Source: Pseudomonadota bacterium (lineage in GTDB: Bacteria > Pseudomonadota > Alphaproteobacteria > Rhizobiales > Aestuariivirgaceae). Taken from it: a DNA stretch of 36,909 nucleotides. Both the position numbers and the translations under genes were made by a program. How positions within the stretch are numbered: the first letter of the stretch is position 1; every line of letters starts with the position of its first letter. The notes under the pieces are model-generated. The model was not told where the DNA came from. It worked only from the letters and a program-made list of their open reading frames with translations, and made no database searches. Of this stretch, positions 25,118-33,103 are shown piece by piece. Location: NCBI GenBank assembly GCA_020161855.1, contig JAIUNJ010000014.1, positions 1 through 36,909 on the forward strand. The letters are read 5' to 3'.

Positions 25118-28100
25118 AGGCCCTGAACCTGCGGCTTGGCCTGTGCCGGTGCGGCAGGCTTGGGCTTTGGCGGCGGAGAAATGAACGGCGTCTGCTCGCC
25201 GTCATCCGGTGCCGGGGCAGGCTCCGGTACGGCCTGCTCCTGCTCCAGTTGCTGACGCAGTTTCTCCTGTGCCTCGCGCAGCTCTTTCTCGCGCTGGGCC
25301 CGGGCGCGCTCCTCTTCCTGCCGCTTGCGCTCATCCTCTTCCGCCTTGCGGGCTTCTTCGGCTGCAAGCCTGGCCTCTTCCTCGGCCTTGGCGCGCGCGG
25401 CAGCCTCGGCTTCTGCCTTCTTGCGTGCCTCTTCTTCCAGCCGGGCGTTCTCTTCTTCCAGTGCCTTGATGCGCGCCTGTTCTGCTTTGATCCGTTCTTC
25501 CTCAACCTTGCGGAGGCGTTCTTCCTCGGCCTTGCGGTTGGCCTCTTCCTCGGCTTTGGCCTTGGCGATCCGCCGCTCGGTAAAATCCGCAAGGTTGCGC
25601 GCCACGGCGAGCCGCAGCCGGGCCTTGGCCAGATCCGATTTGTTCAACGCATCGGCGACCGGAAGGAAAGCCGCGAAGGCGGCGGCATCTTTCTGCTGGC
25701 GGCGCTGGCGCATGTCGGTAAACACTTTGAGCTCGCGATTGCGCAGACGAAGTTCTGTCCGCTGGGCCTGATAGGCTTCGAACTTCGCAACATCAGCTTC
25801 GCGCTGCGCCTGCTCGGCCGCTTCCAGTTTCTCCTGCTCCTGGCGGAGCCGCTCAAGCTCTTCCAGGTCCTTGGCGAGCATGGCATGGCCGAGCTTCGCA
25901 GCCAGTGCTGATGTCGAAGCCCGGCGCAGAAGCTCTCCGGGTGGCCCCTGATAGCCGATTGTAACGGGCGGCAATCCCGTCTCAGCAGGAAGCTCAAGCG
26001 TTGCGGTCGATTCCATCTCGCCCGCCACAAGATCAACGGTCGTTACGATCGTGGTTGTGGCATTGGGCGTCCGCAGGACGAGCGGCGAAATTGAAACCGT
26101 GCCGCTTTCCGTCTTGAACTCACCCGACGCATTGCCGAGATCGAAACGGCCTTCAGCCTCAAGCGCCTGCAGCGCCTCCGTCAGTTCCTCCGCCGACGTC
26201 ACCTTGCTCACGCGCGAGGCCAGGGCTTCCGGCGTCAACCGGTCCAGTGCCGCGCCACTCAATTCATATGTACCGCCGCCGGTCAGCGATGAAAGCAGGG
26301 CGCCGGGACTGCGGCCCTCGCCTGCGAACTCCCCCTTCACCTTCATGGTGCCTTCGGCGAGCCGTGCACCGCCATCTAGCTGCATGACCTGCGCCAGATC
26401 GATGAGCGTCGAACCGGTGACCTTCGCGTCATAGGCGCCTTCGTTCGGCGTAAGCGTGATCGAAAGCGCGATCTCGGGACGCGTGGGCGAGAGCACCTCC
26501 ACCTTGCGCGTCTCGGCCAGCGAAAAGACGACGGCCAGCTCCGGCAGGGCTTCGCCATAGGGCAGTTTCAGCCTTGCCGGGCGGATCGAGAATTCGCCCT
26601 GCACCGGCGTGTCATCGCCCTGGGCGAAGCTTGTTTGCATGGAGGGCGGGCGGCCATCCCAGGGCAAAAGCGCCACGGCCAGAAGATCGGTGAGATCAAC
26701 CTCGCCCGTCTCGAAATCACCGGTCATCCGGCGCGTCGAGTCCATAGCCACTTCGCCCTTGAAGGCACTCTGCGCCAGATTGCCGAAGAGCTGGTTGGCC
26801 TTGAGCATGCCCTCTTCGACGGCAACGCGGGCATTGAGCTGCAGGGGACCGTCTGTCACGGTCACCGGCACGCCAAAGACGGCAAAGACGGGCTGGGCCT
26901 GCGGGGCGACGATGTTGACCGTGCCCGAGGCGCCTGCAAAGGCCTCATCCGGCTTAAGGCGGCCATCGAACGTCACAGTGCTGCCGGCCACATCCGCCTC
27001 GAAGCGCGTGGCAAATCCGTCCGCACGCGAACCGTTGAGGGCAAAGCTGGCCTTGCCGGAGCCGCTCAGCGCCACATCGGCGTCAAACCCGAAAAGCCTG
27101 AGCAACTGCAGGGCCTCGCCCGCTTCCACATGGCCGTTCATGGCAACCTGGGCATTGCCCGCCTGCTCCAGCGCGGTGACATCACCATCCACTTCGAACT
27201 GCTGCGGACCGGCCTTGCCCTTGAAGACATAGGAGAGCACCGGCCCTGACGGCGACGGCTTCACACCGAGCGTGATTGCCGCGTCGGTCTGGCCAAGGCC
27301 ACGCACCCAATGGCTGGCAGGCGTTGCGAGGCCCACGAGTTGCAGGAAGCCGCTGGGATCCTCGGCCACGAGCCGGGCATTGAAATCACCTGATGGCCCC
27401 TCGCGATTGTTGATGACAAGGCCCTTGGCCTTGAGTTCAGCGCCACCGACAGAACCGATGGCAAGATTCTTCACATTGATGCCACTGCCGCCTGCCTCGA
27501 AATCGATGGTCACATCTTTCGCCGTCTGGCCATTGAGCGTCATCTCGCCGGCAGCGATGGAGACACGACGTTCCATCTGGTTGCTGTCGGTGAGCAACGG
27601 CGCCAACACAGCCAGCGCATCGAAGGCGCCGCCACCGAAGCCCGAAAGCCCGCCCGGCAACACATTGTCGATATCAAGCACCCGCATGTCGAGATCGAGT
27701 TCAAGGGCGGCAGGCGTGCCCTCGGTGTAGGAAACGCCGCCCTTTCCCGCAGCGCCATCGAACTCAAATTCCGATTCCGAGAAACGCGTCTTGGTTGGCG
27801 ACCATTGCACATTCGAGATGAGCTTCAGGCGGCCGCGGCTGCCCTTCCAGTTGCTGTCGATGGCCGCGGCCCGCGCCGGCAGGAGCCAGCGCGTGAAGGC
27901 GCGAAGGTCATTGCTTTCGAAGTCGATGCGGCCCGCCAATTCGGGCGCGCCATCCCTTTGCAGGACGTCACCGCGGAACAGCATCGCCGAACGCCCCGGC
28001 AGGCCCGCCCGGCCCTCACTCAGGGAGATCTTGCCCTTCTCGGCCTCGGCCTTGATCGTCACATTCTGCAGCGTCTCGCCGCCATAGGTCAGCACACCGA

Positions 28101-29184
28101 GATTCCAGGCGAAGTCCGCCTTCAGCCGCTCGGGAAAACCGCGCATGAAAGCCGTCACCAGCGCGGGCATGCCGCCGACGCGCAGGGTTTGCATCCCTTC
28201 AACACCGAGCAGTGTATCGAGGTTGACGCGCGGGGCATTGAGTTCGATCAGTGCATTGACCGTCTGTGCAAGGGCCAGCGTCGCCCGCCCCTCGATCAGT
28301 GTGCCGCTGTCGCGCCGATCGGCGGGCGCAATCTTGATCTTCTCAAGCGAAATCGCATCGCCATCAAATTTCACGCTGCTTTCGAAGGTCAGCGGCTTGA
28401 GGCCGCTTTCGGCACTACCCTTCTCTTCAAGCCCGATCTGCGGTTCCAGCTTGAGCGATCCGTCGAAAGCGCTGCCATAGGCGCCATCGAGCGAGACCAC
28501 CGGAAAGGCCGTGTCGCCGGGCACAGCGCGCAGGCCGAAGCGGAAGGGTTTGCCACTCTCGTAAAGGCTGCTGGTGAAGTTGAAAGCGAGCGGCATCTCG
28601 TTCCAGTTGCCGTTGCCCTTGATGCGCCAGGGCCCCTCGATGGCATCGGCCGACATGTCGGCATCAAGGGTGGAGAACTCGCCCTTGAAGCCCTGCTTGC
28701 GGTCCTCGAAGCGGATGCTGCCGCTCAGCATGCGAATGCTGTCGAGTCGCACCTGGCTGAGAAGCGCCGAGTCATGCAGCCCGCCGGGGGGCCCGATCGT
28801 CCAGTTCACTGCGCCCTCGGCATCGCGCAGCAGCGCCACCTTGGGCTCAATGATTTCCACCGACTGCACATCGAGCGTGCCGCCGAGCAGGCCGCCAAGC
28901 GAGAGTTCAAGCTGGATCGTCTGGGCTTCCAGCAGCGGCGGGCCATCGAAGCCCTGCGGGTTGCCGACGGTCACGTTGTCCGCCGTCATGCGCGGCCAGG
29001 GGAAGAGCGAAATCTCCACGTCGCCGCCGATGCTGACATCGCGGCCGGTGAGCTGCTTGCCGAAGCTTTCCAGTCCGGGCTTGTAGCTGTTCCAGTCAGT
29101 GACCAGCGGGGCTGCGAGCGCAAGGCTCACCACCAGAAGAAGCAACACACCGAAATACAGTACCGGAGACTTCCAAACGCTCAT
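25111..29184 (-). CDS. AsmA family protein with long charged C-terminal helix
   Basis: 1357 residues from ATG 29184 (a TTG at 29193 is less likely). An N-terminal membrane helix (about 5-27, PVLYFGVLLLLVVSLALAAP) is followed by LVTDWNSYKPGLESFGKQLTGRDVSIGGDVEISLFPWP, the classical AsmA start. A very long beta-rich periplasmic part then runs to about residue 1080. AsmA-like proteins bridge inner and outer membrane and carry phospholipids outward. From about 1090 the sequence turns helical; residues 1203-1318 are an almost pure Glu/Lys/Arg/Ala stretch, and 1319-1357 are Pro/Lys/Gln-rich. Such a TolA-like end is the notable feature. Convergent overlap of 7 bp with the ribbon-helix-helix gene. 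Confidence 0.92.
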   Translation of the reverse strand: MSVWKSPVLYFGVLLLLVVSLALAAPLVTDWNSYKPGLESFGKQLTGRDVSIGGDVEISLFPWPRMTADNVTVGNPQGFDGPPLLEAQTIQLELSLGGLLGGTLDVQSVEIIEPKVALLRDAEGAVNWTIGPPGGLHDSALLSQVRLDSIRMLSGSIRFEDRKQGFKGEFSTLDADMSADAIEGPWRIKGNGNWNEMPLAFNFTSSLYESGKPFRFGLRAVPGDTAFPVVSLDGAYGSAFDGSLKLEPQIGLEEKGSAESGLKPLTFESSVKFDGDAISLEKIKIAPADRRDSGTLIEGRATLALAQTVNALIELNAPRVNLDTLLGVEGMQTLRVGGMPALVTAFMRGFPERLKADFAWNLGVLTYGGETLQNVTIKAEAEKGKISLSEGRAGLPGRSAMLFRGDVLQRDGAPELAGRIDFESNDLRAFTRWLLPARAAAIDSNWKGSRGRLKLISNVQWSPTKTRFSESEFEFDGAAGKGGVSYTEGTPAALELDLDMRVLDIDNVLPGGLSGFGGGAFDALAVLAPLLTDSNQMERRVSIAAGEMTLNGQTAKDVTIDFEAGGSGINVKNLAIGSVGGAELKAKGLVINNREGPSGDFNARLVAEDPSGFLQLVGLATPASHWVRGLGQTDAAITLGVKPSPSGPVLSYVFKGKAGPQQFEVDGDVTALEQAGNAQVAMNGHVEAGEALQLLRLFGFDADVALSGSGKASFALNGSRADGFATRFEADVAGSTVTFDGRLKPDEAFAGASGTVNIVAPQAQPVFAVFGVPVTVTDGPLQLNARVAVEEGMLKANQLFGNLAQSAFKGEVAMDSTRRMTGDFETGEVDLTDLLAVALLPWDGRPPSMQTSFAQGDDTPVQGEFSIRPARLKLPYGEALPELAVVFSLAETRKVEVLSPTRPEIALSITLTPNEGAYDAKVTGSTLIDLAQVMQLDGGARLAEGTMKVKGEFAGEGRSPGALLSSLTGGGTYELSGAALDRLTPEALASRVSKVTSAEELTEALQALEAEGRFDLGNASGEFKTESGTVSISPLVLRTPNATTTIVTTVDLVAGEMESTATLELPAETGLPPVTIGYQGPPGELLRRASTSALAAKLGHAMLAKDLEELERLRQEQEKLEAAEQAQREADVAKFEAYQAQRTELRLRNRELKVFTDMRQRRQQKDAAAFAAFLPVADALNKSDLAKARLRLAVARNLADFTERRIAKAKAEEEANRKAEEERLRKVEEERIKAEQARIKALEEENARLEEEARKKAEAEAAARAKAEEEARLAAEEARKAEEDERKRQEEERARAQREKELREAQEKLRQQLEQEQAVPEPAPAPDDGEQTPFISPPPKPKPAAPAQAKPQVQGLY

Positions 29185-29232
29185 GCCAGACAACCCATCC
29201 GAGGCAGGACGTTAGCCAAAACTTCAGGGCAA

Positions 29233-30624
29233 TCAAATGGCGACGTTCTTGCCCGGATTCATGATGTTGAGCGGATCGAAGGCACGCTTCACCGCCTGCA
29301 TGTAGGCCAGCGCCGGGCCATGCTCGCGCGGCAGGTAGGCGCGCTTGCCGGAGCCCACGCCATGCTCGCCGGTGCAGGTGCCGCCCATGGCCAGCGCCCG
29401 CTCGATCATCCGCCCATAGGCCGCCTTCACGCGCTTCACCTCAAGCTCGTCGGCCGGATCGAAGAACATGATCGTATGGAAATTGCCGTCGCCCACATGC
29501 CCGACCATAGGTGCGTAGATGTTGCTGGCCTCGAGATCCTTGCGGCTTTCCTCGACGCATTCGGCCAGCCGCGAGATCGGCACGCAGAGATCGGTGACGA
29601 TCGGCTCCTTGCCGGGCATGAGGTTCTTAGTGGCCCAGAAGGCGTCATGGCGAGCCTGCCACAGCTTGGTCCGATCCTCCTCCTTGCTGGCCCAGGAGAA
29701 ATTGCTGCCGCCGTGCTCCTCGGCGATGGCCGCGAACATTTCGGTCTGTTCCCTGGTGCCAGCCTCGGTGCCGTGGAATTCGAGGAACAGGGTCGGCGCC
29801 TCCACAAGCGAGAGCTTGGAATGGCTGTTGAAGGCCTTGATGTGCTCGACATCGACGAGTTCGATGCGGGCGATCGGGATGCCCAGCTGGATCGTCTGCA
29901 TTGTGGTCTTGCAGCAGGCTTCGACCGAGGGGAATGTGCAGACCCCGGCCCGGATCGATTCCGGTATGCCATAGAGTTTCAGCGCCACCTCAGTGATGAC
30001 ACCCAGGGTGCCTTCAGACCCCACCATCAGCCGGGTCAGATCATAGCCGGCGGACGATTTGCGCGCCCGCGTACCGGTGCGGATCACCTCGCCATTGGCC
30101 ATGACGGCGGTGACGCCGAGCACATTGTCCTTCATCGTGCCATAGCGCACCGCATTGGTGCCCGAGGCCCGGGTCGCGGTCATGCCGCCCAGGCTGGCAT
30201 CGGCGCCGGGATCGATGGGGAAGAACAGCCCCTGATCGCGCAGATGGGCATTCAGCGCCTTGCGCGTGACACCGGCCTCGACGCGGCAGTCAAGATCTTC
30301 TGAATTCACTTCCAGAATATGATTCAATCCATTGAGATCAATGGAAATTCCACCATAGGGCGCGGAGAAATGCCCCTCCAGCGAAGTGCCGGTTCCATAG
30401 GGAATGACCGGCACGGAATGGTCGGCACAGATGCTGACAATCTGCTGCACTTCCTTAGTCGTCTGAACGAAGGCAACGGCGTCGGGCGGCGCCCCGGGGT
30501 TCCAGGTCTGGTCCTTGCCGTGCTGCTGGCGCACTGCCTCGGCGGTGGAAAGCCTGTCGCCCAGGATGTCACGGAGCCGGGCAATTGTCTGCGTTGTGCT
30601 GTTCTTCGGGGCTGGTGTAGTCAT
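29233..30624 (-). CDS. FAD-linked oxidase, D-lactate dehydrogenase / glycolate oxidase GlcD-like
   Basis: 463 residues. The PCMH FAD-binding domain carries PYGTGTSLEGH (75-85) and DPGADASLGGMTATRASGTNAVRYG. The C-terminal FAD-oxidase domain ends with GGTCTGEHGVGSGKR and NIMNPGKN. Such enzymes oxidise D-lactate, glycolate or other 2-hydroxy acids and pass electrons to cytochrome c or quinone. No GlcE/GlcF partner is beside it, so the single-subunit cytochrome-type D-lactate dehydrogenase is the better guess. Divergent from the thioesterase gene with 33 bp between the start codons. Confidence 0.92.
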   Translation of the reverse strand: MTTPAPKNSTTQTIARLRDILGDRLSTAEAVRQQHGKDQTWNPGAPPDAVAFVQTTKEVQQIVSICADHSVPVIPYGTGTSLEGHFSAPYGGISIDLNGLNHILEVNSEDLDCRVEAGVTRKALNAHLRDQGLFFPIDPGADASLGGMTATRASGTNAVRYGTMKDNVLGVTAVMANGEVIRTGTRARKSSAGYDLTRLMVGSEGTLGVITEVALKLYGIPESIRAGVCTFPSVEACCKTTMQTIQLGIPIARIELVDVEHIKAFNSHSKLSLVEAPTLFLEFHGTEAGTREQTEMFAAIAEEHGGSNFSWASKEEDRTKLWQARHDAFWATKNLMPGKEPIVTDLCVPISRLAECVEESRKDLEASNIYAPMVGHVGDGNFHTIMFFDPADELEVKRVKAAYGRMIERALAMGGTCTGEHGVGSGKRAYLPREHGPALAYMQAVKRAFDPLNIMNPGKNVAI

Positions 30625-30630
30625 GGGGCC

Positions 30631-30636
30631 TATCTA
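30631..30636. promoter_or_regulatory. Shared -10-like hexamer between divergent genes
   Basis: TATCTA on the plus strand reads TAGATA on the minus strand, preceded there by TGC as in an extended -10 box. From it the minus transcript would begin at the ATG of the FAD-oxidase gene (30624). No good -35 box is visible for either direction, so this is weak. Confidence 0.3.
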
Positions 30637-30657
30637 GCACAGAGAAGTCCCGCCACG

Positions 30658-31143
30658 ATGCCAATTCCACTTCCCCACAAGTCTTCCGTCATGGGCATCG
30701 AGCCCGAATGGGTGGACTACAACGGCCACTTCAACATGGCCTATTATCTCGTTCTCTTCGACCGCGCCGCCGATGCCCTGCTCGATTCCCTCGGCATGAG
30801 CCTCGACTATGTGAAGACCACGCATCAATCCTTCTTCACCCTCGAAACCCACACCTCCTACCTCCGCGAACTGGCCCCCGATCACAAGGTGATCGTCGAG
30901 GCCCAGATCCTCGATCACGACCACAAGCGCATCCACTATGTGCAGCAGATGAAGCACGCCGAAGAAGGCTGGGTTTCCTGCGTTCTGGAGGTGATGCTGG
31001 GGCACGTCGATCTCAAGGCCAAGAAGACCTCGAACTTCCCGCCAGACATCCTCGCCCGGATTGCGGCGCTGGCCGAGGTGCACAAGGCCCTGCCCGTGCC
31101 GCCGCAGGTCGGCCACAAGATCGGGCTGCCGAAGCGCGCCTGA
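30658..31143 (+). CDS. Hotdog-fold acyl-CoA thioesterase
   Basis: 161 residues from ATG 30658. EWVDYNGHFNMAYYLVLFDRAADALLDSLG is the 4-hydroxybenzoyl-CoA thioesterase-type active-site loop (DYNGH, residues 20-24), and the central strands THTSYLRELAPDHKVIVEAQ and KRIHYVQQM complete the hotdog fold. Close relatives act in carnitine/betaine breakdown as betainyl-CoA thioesterases, but no such pathway genes are here, so the substrate is not assigned. Confidence 0.9.
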   Translation: MPIPLPHKSSVMGIEPEWVDYNGHFNMAYYLVLFDRAADALLDSLGMSLDYVKTTHQSFFTLETHTSYLRELAPDHKVIVEAQILDHDHKRIHYVQQMKHAEEGWVSCVLEVMLGHVDLKAKKTSNFPPDILARIAALAEVHKALPVPPQVGHKIGLPKRA

Positions 31144-31253
31144 AGCCTTCCTGCCGCCGTTAACGCATATGAACGGCAACTGAACGCCGCCTTCATCCCC
31201 GGTTGCGTGCAGCCCCGATAACACTCCCGCATCACGCGTATTGGAGAGTTGTC

Positions 31254-32747
31254 ATGTCCGTCATTTACTTCGTCGCCGACAATGTGATCCTGGGAACAAG
31301 CGGCGATGACGTTCGCACCGGAACCAGCGGCAAAGACCTGATCACTGGCGGCGTTGGCAATGACACGCTGCGCGGCGGCGGGAATGACGATTACCTGCAG
31401 GGCGGCTCCGGCAACGACCTGCTCTTTGGCGACTATGGTGACGACATTCTCGATGGTGGCCTCGGCGACAACCGCCTCATCGGGGGCGCCGGCATCGATA
31501 CTGTGGTCTACGAGAATACCGTCGTCGGCGTCTATGTGAACCTCGGCACCGGTGAGGCCTTCCGGCACTACAGCACCGTGACTCAGACCGACTACCTCGA
31601 ATCCATCGAGAATGTCATCGGCTCGGCCTTCGGCGACACCATTTATGGAAACTCGCTTGGCAACGATCTGCGCGGCCTCGACGGCAATGACTTTCTCCTT
31701 GGCATGGACGGGTCAGACCGTCTCGCCGGAGGCAATGGCGATGACTGGGTGTTTGGTGGCGATGGCAATGACACGATCATTGCCGGCCTCGGACAGGACA
31801 CCAGCATTGGCGGTAACGGCACCGACACCTTCGACGTGAGCGCCACCGGCGCATCGCGTAATTACATTGACCTGGCGCAAGGCTACGCGAACTTCTATGT
31901 CAACACAGCTGGCGGCACCGTCATCCACACGCAGGGCCTCAGCGGTTTCGAGAACGTCACTGGCTCTGCTCTCGGCGACATTATCGTGGGCAATGATCTC
32001 GCAAACCTGATCAAGGGCGGCGCCGGCAGCGACGACATTCACGGCGGTGGCGGCAACGACATGATCGAGAGCGGCGACGGCTGGGATCAGGTCTTTGGCG
32101 AGGGCGGCGACGACACCCTGAAAGTGGGCACCGGGGTCGACAGCTTCGAAGGCGGTGACGGCATCGACACCATGGATTTCTCGGGCTTTTCGTCGACCCA
32201 GCGCCTTTGGGTCGATCTCCAGGAAGGCGCCGTCATTGTCGGCACCGCGCTGCTGGGCAATGTCTACTCCACCGAAAACCTCGTCGGCTCCGCCGGTGGC
32301 GACCGCCTTGATGGCGACGGACAGGCCAACCGCCTGTCCGGTGGCAACGGCAACGACACGCTTTCGGGCCGGGGCGGCCATGACACGCTGATCGGAGGTG
32401 CGGGCAAGGACACGTCAACCGGCGGCGCCGGCAACGACACCTTTGCCTATGCACTGGCATCGGAAACGGGTGTGGGCGCGGCAGCCCGCGATATCATCAC
32501 GGACTTCACCCGCGGCAACGACAAGATCTCGCTGTCGGCCATCGACGCAAACCGGAACACGGCCGCTGACAATGCCTTCACCTTCATCGGCCAGAATGCA
32601 TTCTCGGGCGCCGCCGGGCAGTTGCGCTATGTCCTCGGCAGCACGGCGACGATCATCGAAGGCGACACCAATGGCGACCGCATCGCCGATTTCCAGATCG
32701 AACTCACGGGGCGGATCGCCCTTGCGGCATCCGATTTCATTCTCTGA
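31254..32747 (+). CDS. RTX calcium-binding secreted protein
   Basis: 497 residues from ATG 31254 (GGAGAG 5 nt upstream). Nearly the whole protein consists of GGxGxDxxx nonapeptide repeats in four groups (about 15-85, 135-180, 255-320 and 360-400), which form Ca2+-binding beta-rolls. Between them lie strand blocks with a recurring ENVIGSAFGD / ENVTGSALGD / ENLVGSAGGD pattern. The C-terminal 110 residues match the serralysin-type tail and end in LAASDFIL, a hydrophobic type I secretion end. No protease or other enzymatic domain is present. No ABC exporter, membrane-fusion or TolC gene is in the window, so it must use an exporter encoded elsewhere. Confidence 0.92.
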   Translation: MSVIYFVADNVILGTSGDDVRTGTSGKDLITGGVGNDTLRGGGNDDYLQGGSGNDLLFGDYGDDILDGGLGDNRLIGGAGIDTVVYENTVVGVYVNLGTGEAFRHYSTVTQTDYLESIENVIGSAFGDTIYGNSLGNDLRGLDGNDFLLGMDGSDRLAGGNGDDWVFGGDGNDTIIAGLGQDTSIGGNGTDTFDVSATGASRNYIDLAQGYANFYVNTAGGTVIHTQGLSGFENVTGSALGDIIVGNDLANLIKGGAGSDDIHGGGGNDMIESGDGWDQVFGEGGDDTLKVGTGVDSFEGGDGIDTMDFSGFSSTQRLWVDLQEGAVIVGTALLGNVYSTENLVGSAGGDRLDGDGQANRLSGGNGNDTLSGRGGHDTLIGGAGKDTSTGGAGNDTFAYALASETGVGAAARDIITDFTRGNDKISLSAIDANRNTAADNAFTFIGQNAFSGAAGQLRYVLGSTATIIEGDTNGDRIADFQIELTGRIALAASDFIL

Positions 32748-32852
32748 AAGTTTTACACATCCGGGCCGCCCCGAAATCGTCACATCGCCGTTAAGCTGAG
32801 GGCGCATTTCACCGCCATCCAGATCATGCAACTGATTCAGAAGGAGGCCCCA

Positions 32853-33044
32853 ATGACCCAAGCCGGACTCGTCCAATTCGCCGACGCGCTTGTCTTCGTG
32901 CATGGCCCCATGGCCCTGCGCGAAGCGGCCCGCCATGCTGACCTTTGTGAGCGCGTGGGCGACCATGAAAGCGCCGACCGCTGGCGCCGCACCATGTCGC
33001 TGGTGCGCGCCAAGGCCGAACAGAAGCCTGTTTGCATCAACTGA
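32853..33044 (+). CDS. Small protein of unknown function
   Basis: 63 residues starting MTQAGLVQFADALVFVHGP. Strong ribosome site AGGAGG 7 nt upstream of ATG 32853. The sequence is helical and balanced in charge, with an EAARHADLCERVGDHESADRWRR stretch that resembles a short tetratricopeptide-like helix pair. It ends in CIN. No family is recognised. It lies between the RTX gene and the helicase gene on the same strand. Confidence 0.7.
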   Translation: MTQAGLVQFADALVFVHGPMALREAARHADLCERVGDHESADRWRRTMSLVRAKAEQKPVCIN

Positions 33045-33103
33045 GCATGAGCATCGGCTGAGATCGCTTGCTATATAGAGCCGGAAAGGAATCGCTTTCC
33101 GGA

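Noticed and set aside
27805-30303. 832-codon open frame on the plus strand
   Set aside because: It is antisense to the AsmA and FAD-oxidase genes, both of which have clear family motifs. Its protein is rich in His/Arg/Gly/Ala with no domain; long antisense frames are expected in GC-rich DNA.
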